Shown here piece by piece: positions 46,962-56,168 of a stretch of DNA of 64,000 bases. The stretch lies in the NCBI RefSeq assembly GCF_025716945.1, contig NZ_JAOVZT010000010.1:23144-87143 (forward strand), given 5' to 3'. Made by a program: the position numbers and the translations under genes. The DNA comes from Geodermatophilus sp. YIM 151500 (GTDB taxonomy: Bacteria; Actinomycetota; Actinomycetes; Mycobacteriales; Geodermatophilaceae). The notes beneath the pieces are model-generated. The model saw only the letters and a list, made by a program, of their open reading frames with translations. It was not told the origin of the DNA and ran no database searches. Each line of letters starts with the position of its first letter. Within the stretch, counting starts at the first letter, position 1.

Positions 46962-47387
46962 GTGTCGCCCGTGAGGCACACCGTGCACGTCCCGATGCGC
47001 TGGTCGGACATGGACGCCTACCAGCACATCAACAACGTCGCCTTCCTCGGCTACTTCGAGATGGCCCGCGTCCACCTGTTCTTCGAGCAGCCGACCCACG
47101 ACGAGCGCACCGGCCTGCGCCGCGGCCTGGTCGTCGCAGCGCACGAGATCCGCTACCGGCGCCCGGTCGTGTACGACGCGCAGCCGCTGGAGATCCAGAT
47201 CTGGGTGTCCGATGTGCGGGCGGCCTCCTTCACGTGCCACTACGAGGCCTTCGACCACGGGCGGCTCGCGGTCACCGGCAGCACGGTGCTGGCGACCTTC
47301 GACTTCGCCACCGACCGGCCGCGGCGCTTGACCGCCGGGGAGAAGGAGTTCCTCGCCCGCTGGACCGACGAGCCCGTTGCCGGCTGA
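46962..47387 (+). CDS. Acyl-CoA thioesterase, hot-dog fold (4-hydroxybenzoyl-CoA thioesterase type)
   Basis: The 141-residue protein has WSDMDAYQHINNVAFLGYFE, the motif of 4-HBT-like thioesterases with the catalytic Asp in the first helix turn. VVAAHEIRYRRPVVYDAQPLEIQ and TGSTVLATFDF follow, ending before the usual length limit. It should hydrolyse an acyl-CoA in the cytoplasm; the acyl group cannot be told from sequence. In other actinobacteria a similar thioesterase gene commonly follows ettA. GTG at 46962 is used; GTG at 46971 is equally possible and would shorten it by three residues. Confidence 0.88.
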   Translation: MSPVRHTVHVPMRWSDMDAYQHINNVAFLGYFEMARVHLFFEQPTHDERTGLRRGLVVAAHEIRYRRPVVYDAQPLEIQIWVSDVRAASFTCHYEAFDHGRLAVTGSTVLATFDFATDRPRRLTAGEKEFLARWTDEPVAG

Positions 47388-47441
47388 CCCCGTCGGCCCC
47401 GAGCTGCCGGCCCCGAGCCGGCGCCCCCGAGCTGCCCGGCG

Positions 47442-50396
47442 TCACCCCGTCGGCGTCCGGCCGTCCACGCCCGTGAGCCGCAGCGCGAGGGCGACCGCCG
47501 CGGCGTCGTCCAGCGCAGCCCCGGCCGCCAGCGCCTCGTCGTAGGTCGGCCCCAGCGCCTCGCGCGCGGCCCGCTCCGCCCGCGACTCGCGGTCGCGGTC
47601 GGCGCCGAACGGCCGCGTGGCCCGGGGACTGGCCCGCAGCGCGCCGAGCAAGCGGGCGACATCGCGGTGCCGGCCCATCCGGGAGAGCACGTCGATGAGC
47701 GCGCGCACCGCCACCCAGCACTGGGTCCAGGCGCCGGCGCGGTGCCAGTGGTCGACCAGCAGGTGGAGGTCGGCGAGGGCGCGGGCCGGATCGCCGTCCC
47801 CGCGCGTGGCCGAGGTCAGCAGGGTGTGGCGGGCGATCCCGGCGATGAAGTCCGATCCCGCGTGCTCGGCCTCGCGCACGGCGGCGGCCAGGTACCGGGC
47901 TGCCGCGGGGTCTCCCGCTTCGGCCCGCCGCTCACCCTGGAGGTAGGCGAGCCAGGCCCGGCCGGTCGGCGAGCCCAGCCGGCCGGCCGCCAGCGCCATC
48001 GCCCGCTCCTGGCGCCCGGCCTCGTCGTGGTCGCCGCCGTAGATCGCGGACAGCATGATCTCCGACCGGGCGAGCAGGGCGAGTTCCCGGTCACCCGCCG
48101 ACTCCGCCAGCGCGAGCTCGCCGTCGGCCCAGGCGCGCGCGGAGGCCAGGTCGCCGCGGAAGCCGTGCACGTTGGCCAGGGCGTCGTGGGCCATGCCCGC
48201 GGCAGCCGGGTCCCCGGCGTCCGCCGCCACCGCCATGGCCCGGCGTGCCTTCTGCTCCGCGGCCACCAGGTCACCGCGCTGCCAGTCGGCAGTGGCCAGC
48301 AGACCGAGCAGCCGGGCCACCATGGGGCCGCTGCCGCCCGCTGCGTCGCCGCCGAGGCCGTCCGCGACCTGCAGGGCGCGCTCCGCCAGCTGGAGGAGGT
48401 CGATCCGGCAGCTCAACCACGCCAGTTCGGCGATCGGCAGCGAGAGCCGCAGCAGCTGGTCGAGCGGTCCGCGCGCGCACAGCCAGGCGTGGGCGCGCCG
48501 GATCTCCGGCAGGGCCTCGTCGAACCGGCGCACCGCCGCCGCCTCTCCCGGCCCGCGCCGCGCGCGGTGGACGTCGTCGGCCAAGCCCACCACCCACGCC
48601 GCGTGCCGGGCGCGCAGCTCCGCAGCCGCGGGGTCGGTCGCCGCCCGGGTCCGGCCGAAAGCGCGCAGGGTCTCCAGCAGACCGAAGCGCGCCCGGCCGT
48701 CCTCGCCGGACTCCGTGCGCTCCACGAGCGACCGGTCGACCAGGTCCGGCAGCGCGGCGGCGCTGCCGCACACCGCGGCGACCGCCTCCGGCTCGACCGC
48801 CCCGGCGAACACCGACAGCCGGACGAACAGCCGCCGCTCCTCGTCGTCGAGCAGGCCGTAGGACCACTCGACGACGTCGTGGACGGAACGGTGACGCCGG
48901 CCGGCGGTCCGCCGTCCCCCGCGCAGCAGCTCCAGGTCCAGGTCACCCGACCCGGTGAGAGCGGCCAGCAGCTCGCGCAGGCCCAGCGTGGCCGCGCGGG
49001 CACCGGCCAGCTCCAGCGTCAGCGGCAGCCCGTCGAGACGGCGGCACAGTTCGGCGACGAGGGCGGGCTCGTCGGATGCCGGGGCGCGGGCCGGGTCCGA
49101 AGCCCGCATCCGGTCGACGAGCAGGCGCTCGGCTTCCACCGGCTGCAGCGGGTGGAGCCGGACCACCTGCTCGCCGTCGACCCGCAGAGGCTCTCGGCTG
49201 GTGGCCAGCACGGTCACCCCGGGGGCGTCGCAGCAGATGCCCTCCACGAGGGCGGCCGCTCCGTCCGCGACGTGCTCGCAGTTGTCCAGGACCAGCAGCT
49301 GCCGGCGGACCGCCAGGGCCGCCACGACGCGCTCGGCCAGCGTGCCCGTGCCGGGGTCCGCGATCCGGAGGGCGGCGGCGACGGCCGGCAGCACGTCGTC
49401 CGGGCCGCCGGCGCCGAGCTCGACCAGCACGGCGCCGTCCGCATACCCCTCGCGCACGCGGTCGAGCACGTGACGCGCCAGTCTCGTCTTCCCCACGCCC
49501 CCGGGTCCGCACAGCGTGACCACGCGCCGGGGCAGCAGCGCGACGACCCGGGCCACGTCGGCCTCCCGGCCGACGAACGAGCTCACCGGCAGGCCCGGCG
49601 GGGGGACGACGTCCGGCCGGGCCGCCGGCCGCACCGGGTCACGCGGCGCGGCCGGGACGGCCACCTCCTGGCGCAGCACCTGCCGCTCCAGGTCGCGCAG
49701 CCGCTGACCCGGGTCCAGGCCCAGCTCCTCGGCCAAGCGCCTGCGGATGCCCGCGAGGGCGTCCAGCGCCTCGGCCTGCCGGCCGACGGCGACCAGTGCG
49801 CGCACGAGGACGTCCACCGCGCCCTCGTGGAGTGGCTCGGCCAGCGAGAGGGCCTGGGCGGCCGCGACCGCCGCGCCGGCCTGGCCGGTGGCCAGCAACG
49901 CCGCCGCGTGCCGCTCCCGCGCGTCGCGGTGCAGCTGTTCCAGCCGGGCCACCTCGGGCTGGATCCCCGGATGGTCCAGTTCGGCGTAGGGCTTCCCCCG
50001 CCACAGGGCCAGCGCGGACTCCAGCACCTCGAGCCGTTCGGCGGGACTCGCGGCGGCGGGGGCGGCGCCCAGCCGGTCGACGAAGGCGGTCGCGTCGAGC
50101 TCGGCGCGCGCGACCACCAGCCGGTATCCCGTCGACGTCGTCGCGATCCGCACCGGGGCGGGCAGCAGCCGTCGCAGCCGGGCCACATTGGTCTGCACCG
50201 CACCGACCGGGTCGACCGGTGCCCCGGCTGCGCCCTCGGGCCACACCAGCTCGATCAGCGTCGCCGTCGCGACGCCGTCCTCGAGATGTGCGGCGAGCGC
50301 GGCCAGCAGGCGGCGCTGGCGCGCCGAGCCGACCTCGACCGCCGCACCGCCGGGTCCCGCGAGCAGCAGGGGGCCCAGCACCCCGACCGCCGTCAC
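47442..50396 (-). CDS. SARP/AfsR-type regulator (OmpR-like DNA-binding, BTAD, NB-ARC ATPase, TPR)
   Basis: The 984-residue protein has an N-terminal winged helix (GVLGPLLL, ARQRRLLAALAAH, VQTNVARLRRLLP), a BTAD domain (about 100-245), an NTPase domain with Walker A TLCGPGGVGKTRLARHV near residue 296 and Walker B LLVLDNCEHV, and C-terminal TPR-like helices. These AfsR-like regulators activate secondary metabolism or neighbouring genes. GTG at 50396 opens the conserved N terminus. It is divergent from a GNAT-like gene and a methyltransferase gene across 139 bases, its most likely local targets. No larger biosynthetic gene cluster is visible. Confidence 0.9.
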   Translation of the reverse strand: MTAVGVLGPLLLAGPGGAAVEVGSARQRRLLAALAAHLEDGVATATLIELVWPEGAAGAPVDPVGAVQTNVARLRRLLPAPVRIATTSTGYRLVVARAELDATAFVDRLGAAPAAASPAERLEVLESALALWRGKPYAELDHPGIQPEVARLEQLHRDARERHAAALLATGQAGAAVAAAQALSLAEPLHEGAVDVLVRALVAVGRQAEALDALAGIRRRLAEELGLDPGQRLRDLERQVLRQEVAVPAAPRDPVRPAARPDVVPPPGLPVSSFVGREADVARVVALLPRRVVTLCGPGGVGKTRLARHVLDRVREGYADGAVLVELGAGGPDDVLPAVAAALRIADPGTGTLAERVVAALAVRRQLLVLDNCEHVADGAAALVEGICCDAPGVTVLATSREPLRVDGEQVVRLHPLQPVEAERLLVDRMRASDPARAPASDEPALVAELCRRLDGLPLTLELAGARAATLGLRELLAALTGSGDLDLELLRGGRRTAGRRHRSVHDVVEWSYGLLDDEERRLFVRLSVFAGAVEPEAVAAVCGSAAALPDLVDRSLVERTESGEDGRARFGLLETLRAFGRTRAATDPAAAELRARHAAWVVGLADDVHRARRGPGEAAAVRRFDEALPEIRRAHAWLCARGPLDQLLRLSLPIAELAWLSCRIDLLQLAERALQVADGLGGDAAGGSGPMVARLLGLLATADWQRGDLVAAEQKARRAMAVAADAGDPAAAGMAHDALANVHGFRGDLASARAWADGELALAESAGDRELALLARSEIMLSAIYGGDHDEAGRQERAMALAAGRLGSPTGRAWLAYLQGERRAEAGDPAAARYLAAAVREAEHAGSDFIAGIARHTLLTSATRGDGDPARALADLHLLVDHWHRAGAWTQCWVAVRALIDVLSRMGRHRDVARLLGALRASPRATRPFGADRDRESRAERAAREALGPTYDEALAAGAALDDAAAVALALRLTGVDGRTPTG

Positions 50397-50535
50397 ACCG
50401 TCGATCGTCGCAGCCGGCCGGACACGCCGGAAGCGGCGGAGCCCCCCGGGAACGGCGACAGCGGGACGCCAGCGCGCCGACAGCGGCCGCTCCTAGCGTC
50501 ATCTGCGTTCCGCCCCGACCGCTCAGGAGGACGCC

Positions 50536-51363
50536 ATGACCACCGTCGCGCCCCCCGCGCTCACGACGGGTTGGGAGCCGGGTCTCGCCGACGCCGACTC
50601 GCTGTGCCTGGCCTGGTTGCGGCACTGGGCGGACCAGCTCGACCTGTTCGCCACCGCCGCGGGTGGCACGGTCGTCCGCGACGAGCGGTTCGTGCTGGCC
50701 GACCACCGCCGTCCCGCTGGCTTCTTCAGCGCGGCGGTGCTGATGCAGCCGCCGGCCGACCCGGCCGGCTGGCACGACCTCCTCTCCGACCTCGGTGTCG
50801 CCACCTCCGGTGCCCGGGGCGCGGTCCACCTGTGGAGCCTGTGGCCCACCCCGGACCTGCGGTCCCGGGGTTGGGAGCTCGACGGGCACCCACCGCTGCT
50901 GGTCCGCCCGCCCCGACAGCCGACGGCGGACGCCGGAGCGGCCGGCGCGCCGGGTCCGGAACCGGTGCCGGTGGACGACGCCGCGTCGCTCGCCGAATGG
51001 GAGCGCGTCCTGGTGGACGGCTACCCGATGCGCGACCTGCAGCCGTTCCGGGCGGGTGCGCTGCTGGGCCCGGCCCTCCTCGACGACCCCCGGATCCGGT
51101 TCCTCCTCACCCGGGACCGGGACGGCGTGCCGGTGGCCGCGTCCGCCCAGTTCGTCGCGCACGGCCTCGCCGGGTTCGCCACGGGGGTCACCCTGCCGTC
51201 GGCCCGGCGGGCCGGGCACTGGTGGCGCCACGCGCGGGCGCGGCTGGCCGCCGAACCGGACCTCTGGCACGTGGGCGCGTTCTCCGACGACAGCCGCCCG
51301 GGCGCCGAGCGCCTCGGGTTCGTCCCCGTGCTCCGACACACGCTGTGGCACCGCGAGCGGTGA
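50536..51363 (+). CDS. GNAT-like acetyltransferase-fold protein
   Basis: The 275-residue protein has an N-terminal region of unknown fold (about 1-130) and a C-terminal GNAT-like half. LLTRDRDGVPVAASAQFV, FATGVTLPSARRAGHWW and a final AERLGFVPVLRHTLW are the beta-4, CoA-loop and last strand positions. The CoA pyrophosphate loop (Q/RxxGxG/A) is poorly kept, so acetyl transfer is uncertain. ATG at 50536 follows AGGAGG. It is 44 bases before the methyltransferase gene, and both probably respond to the divergent SARP regulator. Confidence 0.7.
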   Translation: MTTVAPPALTTGWEPGLADADSLCLAWLRHWADQLDLFATAAGGTVVRDERFVLADHRRPAGFFSAAVLMQPPADPAGWHDLLSDLGVATSGARGAVHLWSLWPTPDLRSRGWELDGHPPLLVRPPRQPTADAGAAGAPGPEPVPVDDAASLAEWERVLVDGYPMRDLQPFRAGALLGPALLDDPRIRFLLTRDRDGVPVAASAQFVAHGLAGFATGVTLPSARRAGHWWRHARARLAAEPDLWHVGAFSDDSRPGAERLGFVPVLRHTLWHRER

Positions 51364-51407
51364 CCACGCCCGCCCTCCCCACCCCTACCGGAAAGGCAGC
51401 GCACGGC

Positions 51408-52559
51408 ATGACCACCACGACCTCGACCGCACCCGTCCCCGGCACCGCTCCCGGCGTGGACGCCGGCACAGCAGGTCAGGCGGCTCGGACGGACGCCCTC
51501 GTCGAGCGGCTGTTCGGCTCGGTGCTGGCCGCTATGGACCTGCAGGCGGTCTACCTGGGCGACCGGCTCGGCTACTACCGGGCGCTGGCCGGGGCCGGCC
51601 CGCTGACCTCGACTGAGCTGGCCGCCCGCACGGGCACCGCGGAGCGCTACGCCCGCGAGTGGCTCGAGCAGCAGGCGGTGACCGGGCTGCTGGACGCCCA
51701 CGACGACGACGCATCGCGGCAGGACCCGCTCCGTCGTCGCTTCTCGCTGCCGTGGGCCTCCGTCGAGCCGCTCACCGACGAGCTCAGCCCCAACTTCCTC
51801 GTCCCGCTGGCGCGGTTCGTCGTCGGCGGCGGCAAGCACGTGGACGCGCTGGTGCAGGCACACCGGACCGGCGGGGGCGTGAGCTGGGAGCAGATGGGAG
51901 CGGACGCCCGCGAAGCGCAGGCCGCCGCCAACCGGCCGCTGTTCCTCGGCGCGCTCGGTCGCGAGCACCTGCCGTCCATCCCGGACGTCGACGCGGCGCT
52001 GCGGCGGGGCGGCCGGGTCGCGGACATCGGCTGCGGGTTCGGCTGGTCGTCGATCGGGATCGCGCTGGCCTATCCGGAGGCGACCGTGGACGGCTACGAC
52101 GTCGACGGCCCGTCCATCGAGGCCGCCCGGCGCAACGCCGCCGAGGCCGGGGTGGCCGACCGCGTCCGCTTCTCGGTGGCCGACGTGGCCGCGGGCACGG
52201 ACGGCGGAGCGTACGACGTCGTCGCCGCCTTCGAGTGCATCCACGACCTGCCCGACCCGGTCACCGTGCTCCGCGAGATGCGCCGCCTCGCCGGGGACGA
52301 CGGGTTCGTCCTCGTCATGGACGAGCGGGTGGCGGAGTCGTTCGGTGCCCCGGGGGACGAGATCGAGCGGCTGATGTACGGCTACAGCCTGCTGTGCTGC
52401 CTCGCCGACGGCATGTCGACCCAGCCGTCGGTGGCGACCGGCACGGTGATGCGCCCGGACACCCTGCGCCGTTACGCCCGCGAGGCGGGGTTCCGCGACG
52501 TCGAGGTGCTCGACGTCGCCGACGACTTCTTCCGCTTCTACCGGTTGGTCAGCGGCTGA
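51408..52559 (+). CDS. SAM-dependent class I methyltransferase with N-terminal winged helix
   Basis: The 383-residue protein has an N-terminal helical/winged-helix dimerisation part (LYLGDRLGYYRAL-type: YLGDRLGYYRALAGAG, LTSTELAARTGTAERYAREW). A Rossmann methyltransferase domain follows with motif I VADIGCGFGWSSIGIALAYP, the acidic loop DGYDVDGPSIEAA and AAFECIHDLPDPV. The layout resembles small-molecule O- or C-methyltransferases. The substrate is unknown. ATG at 51408 follows GGAAAGG at a somewhat long distance. It is co-directional with the GNAT-like gene, divergent from the SARP gene and followed by a long palindrome. Confidence 0.85.
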   Translation: MTTTTSTAPVPGTAPGVDAGTAGQAARTDALVERLFGSVLAAMDLQAVYLGDRLGYYRALAGAGPLTSTELAARTGTAERYAREWLEQQAVTGLLDAHDDDASRQDPLRRRFSLPWASVEPLTDELSPNFLVPLARFVVGGGKHVDALVQAHRTGGGVSWEQMGADAREAQAAANRPLFLGALGREHLPSIPDVDAALRRGGRVADIGCGFGWSSIGIALAYPEATVDGYDVDGPSIEAARRNAAEAGVADRVRFSVADVAAGTDGGAYDVVAAFECIHDLPDPVTVLREMRRLAGDDGFVLVMDERVAESFGAPGDEIERLMYGYSLLCCLADGMSTQPSVATGTVMRPDTLRRYAREAGFRDVEVLDVADDFFRFYRLVSG

Positions 52560-52566
52560 GCGCAGC

Positions 52567-52610
52567 GACCGCCCTGCCGGCGCCGGTCGACCGGCGCCGG
52601 CACGGCGGTC
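52567..52610. terminator. 44-bp palindrome between the methyltransferase and bioY
   Basis: Arms 52567-52588 and 52589-52610 pair along 22 positions with one mismatch (C52574/C52603) and no real loop; the inner 26 bases are perfectly symmetrical about TCGA. It lies between two convergent stops and is the strongest bidirectional terminator candidate in the window. Confidence 0.75.
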
Positions 52611-52616
52611 GAACCG

Positions 52617-53213
52617 TCAGCGGCGGTGGGCGAACCGCCAGGCGGTGCCGAGCACGGCCGCGGCCACCGCGGCCTTCACGATGCCGCCGAGGATGAACGG
52701 GTAGAAGCCGGCCTCGAGCGCCTCGCTCGCCGACAGCCCGACGCTCACCGCGAGCCACGGGACCCCCACCGCGAAGATCACCGCCTGCCCGGCGATGAAC
52801 AGCGGCACCGCCTTGAGCGGATTGCGGTCGGCGCCGTGCCGGGCGGCCAGCCCGATCAACCACGCGGCCGGCAGGAAGCCGACGACGTAGCCGCCGGTGG
52901 CGCCGAAGACCACGTCGAAGCCACCGCTGGCCTCCGCGTAGAACGGCAGACCGACCAGCGCGGCGAGCATGTACACCGCCTGCACCGCGACCCCGCGCAC
53001 CGGTCCGAGGCTGGCCGCCGTCAGCACGACCGCGAGGGTCTGCCCGGTGATCGGCACGGGTGACCCCGGGACCGGCACGGCCACCTGGGCCAGCAGCGCG
53101 GTGAACAGCACGCCGAGGGCGACCAGGCCGGCGTCCCGCGCCCGGACGGCGGGCACGAGGTCGGCGAGGACGAGCGGGCGGGACGGCAGGGCGGGCGACG
53201 AAGCGGTGGCCAC
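52617..53213 (-). CDS. bioY: Biotin transporter substrate-specific subunit BioY
   Basis: The 198-residue integral membrane protein has the BioY landmarks: VPVPGSPVPITGQTLAVVLTAASLGPVRG (in two pieces around residue 48), YMLAALVGLPFYAEASGG and GYVVGFLPAAWLIG, with about six helices. It is the S component of an ECF biotin importer. No bioM/bioN ATPase and permease genes are adjacent, so it probably works with a shared energising module or alone. GTG at 53213 follows AGGAGG with four-base spacing. A large palindrome lies just after its stop. Confidence 0.93.
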   Translation of the reverse strand: MATASSPALPSRPLVLADLVPAVRARDAGLVALGVLFTALLAQVAVPVPGSPVPITGQTLAVVLTAASLGPVRGVAVQAVYMLAALVGLPFYAEASGGFDVVFGATGGYVVGFLPAAWLIGLAARHGADRNPLKAVPLFIAGQAVIFAVGVPWLAVSVGLSASEALEAGFYPFILGGIVKAAVAAAVLGTAWRFAHRR

Positions 53214-53347
53214 GGGACCTCCTGGGGCGGGCGATCGACGGCGCGGGCGCCGGGACGCCCCGGAGTCTGCCGTACGGCCGTGCCGCTGCCCGCCCCGGTC
53301 GGCGTCGCTCCGCCGGAGCGTCCACCGTGGGCGCCGGGGGCGGGCGG

Positions 53348-53782
53348 TCAGAGGGGCCGGAGCACGCCCGGCGCGTCGTCCGGCCAGCGGTTCTGCATGC
53401 TGTGCGCGGCCATCTCCAGGTAGCCCCACAGCGTCGTGGCCTGCTCGGGGGTGAGCCCCAGCGAGTCGACGGCGTCGCGCATGTGCGCGAGCCAGGCGTC
53501 GCGCTCGGCGGGGCCGATGGCGAAGGGTGCGTGCCGCATGCGCAGCCGCGGGTGCCCGCGCCGCTGCGAGTAGGTCGTCGGACCGCCCCAGTACTGCTCG
53601 AGGAAGCCGCGGAGCCGCTCCTCGGCGCCCGCCCAGTCGTCCTGGGGGTAGAGCGGCGCCAGGACGGGATCGGTGCGGACGCCGGCGTAGAAGCGGGCGA
53701 CCAGGCGCGCGAAGGTGGGCGCGCCACCGACCTCCTCGTAGAAGGTCCGCGCCGAGGGCAGGGACCGGCTGGACTCGCTCAT
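53348..53782 (-). CDS. glbO: Group II truncated haemoglobin (GlbO type)
   Basis: The 144-residue protein has the trHb group II pattern: [19 protein letters not shown] at the start, [37 protein letters not shown] (haem region with proximal His in RMRHAPF) and the group II Trp in [11 protein letters not shown]. It binds oxygen or other ligands at haem, with roles suggested in oxygen and NO/peroxide handling. ATG at 53782 overlaps the upstream MFS stop as ATGA, so the globin is translated with the transporter gene. In mycobacteria glbO lies beside an HNH nuclease gene; here one is 5 kb away. Confidence 0.94.
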   Translation of the reverse strand: MSESSRSLPSARTFYEEVGGAPTFARLVARFYAGVRTDPVLAPLYPQDDWAGAEERLRGFLEQYWGGPTTYSQRRGHPRLRMRHAPFAIGPAERDAWLAHMRDAVDSLGLTPEQATTLWGYLEMAAHSMQNRWPDDAPGVLRPL

Positions 53783-55047
53783 GGCACCGATCGTCCCGCA
53801 GCGGCGCGCTCGCCCGCCACGGAGCCCTGGGTCCGCAGGTACGCCAGCAGCGGCAGCACGACCGCGACCAGGCCCACGCCGCCCGACAGCGCCACGACAC
53901 CGCTGGGCGGCAGGCCTTCGGCCACCAGGCCGGCCGCCAGGATGCCGAGCGCCTGCACGCCGTAGAGGCCGCTCACCGCCACGCCGAAGGCCCGGCCGCG
54001 GTAGGCCTGCGGCACGGCCTGGACGAACGACACGTTGAGCGGGATCTGCCAGGCCGCTCCCAGCCCGGACAGGAACATCAGGGCGATCACGAGGGCGAAC
54101 GACGTCCCCCCCGGCCCGGCGACCGTGGCGAGCAGGCCGGCGAGCAGCAGCGGGACCAGCGACAGCACGACCAGGTAGGGCACCAGCGTCTCGCGCCGGT
54201 GCGGCGGCACCAGCCGGGCGATGACCAGGCCGCCGATGGTGACCCCGAGCGGGTTGGCGGCCAGGAAGACCCCCACCGCGGTGGTGCCCTGCCCGAGCTC
54301 CTCGACCAGCGGCGTGGCGATGCCCTCCGACGCGTAGGCGAACAGCGTGGCCACCCACAGGACGCCGATGATCGCCAGCAGCCGCGGGGTGCGCCGGATG
54401 AGCCGGACGCCGTCACCGGTGGCCTGCCACAGGGTGCGCGGGCCCTCGCCGGCGTCGGCCATGGGCGCCGGCCGCCGCTGCAGCCGGGCGGACAGCCACA
54501 GCGCCGACACCGCGAAGGTGACCGCGTCGAACAGCAGCGCGGCCGACGGCGAGAAGACGGCCACGAGCGCCCCGGCCAGCAGGAAGCCGACGACCTGGGC
54601 CAGTTGCAGGCTGATGCCGCTCAGCGAGGTGGCGACGGCGTACCGGTCGCCCTCCAGCACGTCGGCCATCAGCGCCGACCGTGCCGACTCGAACGGCGGC
54701 CCGCACAGCGCGACCAGGAAGAGCAGGGCCAGCAGCACCGGCAGCGGGGTGCCGGGGATGGCCATGAGGGCGACCAGCACGGCCCGGGCCACGTCCGTGC
54801 CCACGAGCACGCGGTGCCGCGGCAGCCGGTCGGCCAGCACCGACAGCAGCGGACCGCCCATCAGCCAGGGCAGATAGCTGATCGCGAACGTGGCCGCCGA
54901 CAGCAGCGGTGAGGACGTGCGGGCGTAGACCAGCACGGTGAGGGCGACCCGGGCCAGCTCGTCGCCGATGGTGGACAGCAGGAAGGTGCCGAACAGCGGC
55001 CGGAACTCGGGGACGGCGAAGACCTCGCGGAAGGTCGCCGCCCGCAC
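53779..55047 (-). CDS. MFS transporter, drug-export-like (MFS_3 type)
   Basis: The 422-residue protein has about twelve membrane helices and the family start [60 protein letters not shown] and [18 protein letters not shown] follow, typical of enterobactin exporter-like MFS proteins. The substrate is unknown. I take GTG at 55047 because conserved sequence begins there. A CTG at 55095 would form a CTGA overlap with the MscS gene stop and add 16 residues; it is a possible alternative. It is in the minus-strand chain mscS, MFS, glbO. Confidence 0.85.
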   Translation of the reverse strand: MRAATFREVFAVPEFRPLFGTFLLSTIGDELARVALTVLVYARTSSPLLSAATFAISYLPWLMGGPLLSVLADRLPRHRVLVGTDVARAVLVALMAIPGTPLPVLLALLFLVALCGPPFESARSALMADVLEGDRYAVATSLSGISLQLAQVVGFLLAGALVAVFSPSAALLFDAVTFAVSALWLSARLQRRPAPMADAGEGPRTLWQATGDGVRLIRRTPRLLAIIGVLWVATLFAYASEGIATPLVEELGQGTTAVGVFLAANPLGVTIGGLVIARLVPPHRRETLVPYLVVLSLVPLLLAGLLATVAGPGGTSFALVIALMFLSGLGAAWQIPLNVSFVQAVPQAYRGRAFGVAVSGLYGVQALGILAAGLVAEGLPPSGVVALSGGVGLVAVVLPLLAYLRTQGSVAGERAAAGRSVP

Positions 55048-55091
55048 CGGAGGAGCGCCGTCGGGCGGGTCGCCGTCCGGCGTGGCGCGGC

Positions 55092-56114
55092 TCAGCGGGC
55101 CCCCGCTCCGGTGCCCGCCACCGCGCCGAGCAGTGGCAGCGGCGTCCGGATGCCCTCGACGGCGAACCGCTCCTTGAGGCGCAGCCGCAGCTCCCGGCCG
55201 ACCCGCCACTGGTCGGCGTTGGTGCTGCGGACGGTCACCCGCATGAAGACGCCCTCGGAGGTGATCTGCTCGACGCCGAGCGACTCCGGCGGGGCGAGCA
55301 GCACCGTGGCCCAGTCCTCCTCGGCGTACATCGCGTCGGCGACCTCCTGCATGATCGTCCGGCAGCGGTCGAGGTCGGTGTCGTGGGCCACCGGCATGTC
55401 GATCACCACCTGGGCGAAGCCCTGGCTCTTGTTGCCGACGCGGAGGACCTCCCCGTTGCGGGCGTACCAGACCACGCCGTTGACGTCGCGCAGCCGGGTG
55501 ATCCGCAGCCCCACCGCCTCGACGGTCCCGCTGGCCTCGCCGAGGTCGACGACGTCGCCGACGCCGTACTGGTCCTCGAGGATGATGCCGATCCCGGCGA
55601 TGAAATCCTTGATCAGGTTCTGCGCGCCGAACCCGAGCGCGACACCGACCACGCCGGCGCTGGCCACGATGGGCGCCAGGTTGATGCCCAGCTCGCCGAG
55701 CACGAGGACGACGGCGATGCCGAGGATGACGAACGAGGCGAAGCTGCGCAGCACCGAGCCGATGGCCTCGGCCCGCTGGGTCCGCCGGGCGGTGACCTGC
55801 TCGACGGCCTCCCGCTGGTGCGGGCCGCGGCCGCGCAGCGGCCGCAGGATCGTCGGCACCGCGCCGCTGGCCGTGCGGTCGGTCAGCCGCCGGACCGCCC
55901 GGTGCACCAGCAACCGGGCGACGGCGGCGACCACCACGATGAGCAGGATCGTCGCCGGCTTCGCGACCAGGACGTCGGCGTTGGTGGCGAGCCAGCGGAG
56001 CCCGAACAGGTCCCAGAGCTTGGCGCAGAGCGTCGTCGGGTCCTCGACGCAGCTGGGGGCGACGTCGGCGGCGACGTCATCGACAACGGCAGACACGGAG
56101 GGTGATGCACTCAT
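55092..56114 (-). CDS. Small-conductance mechanosensitive channel (MscS family)
   Basis: The 340-residue protein has two to three membrane helices. The MscS pore helix and beta domain follow: PIVASAGVVGVALGFGAQNLIKDFIAG (split), ILEDQYGVGDVVDLGEASGTVE and GVVWYARNGEVLRVGNKS. The C-terminal alpha-beta domain is short. It opens on membrane tension and releases solutes on osmotic downshock. ATG at 56114 is preferred over TTG at 56123. It is first in the mscS, MFS, glbO group and 54 bases from the oligopeptidase gene on the same strand. Confidence 0.93.
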   Translation of the reverse strand: MSASPSVSAVVDDVAADVAPSCVEDPTTLCAKLWDLFGLRWLATNADVLVAKPATILLIVVVAAVARLLVHRAVRRLTDRTASGAVPTILRPLRGRGPHQREAVEQVTARRTQRAEAIGSVLRSFASFVILGIAVVLVLGELGINLAPIVASAGVVGVALGFGAQNLIKDFIAGIGIILEDQYGVGDVVDLGEASGTVEAVGLRITRLRDVNGVVWYARNGEVLRVGNKSQGFAQVVIDMPVAHDTDLDRCRTIMQEVADAMYAEEDWATVLLAPPESLGVEQITSEGVFMRVTVRSTNADQWRVGRELRLRLKERFAVEGIRTPLPLLGAVAGTGAGAR

Positions 56115-56168
56115 CACTAGCAATGCTCTCAGGTCGTCGGTGGGGCTGTCAGCCGGTCGCGGGGTGAA

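Noticed and set aside
55047..55095. CTG start for the MFS gene overlapping the mscS stop
   Set aside because: Possible, but conserved family sequence begins at GTG 55047 and the extra 16 residues are low complexity; kept only as an alternative.
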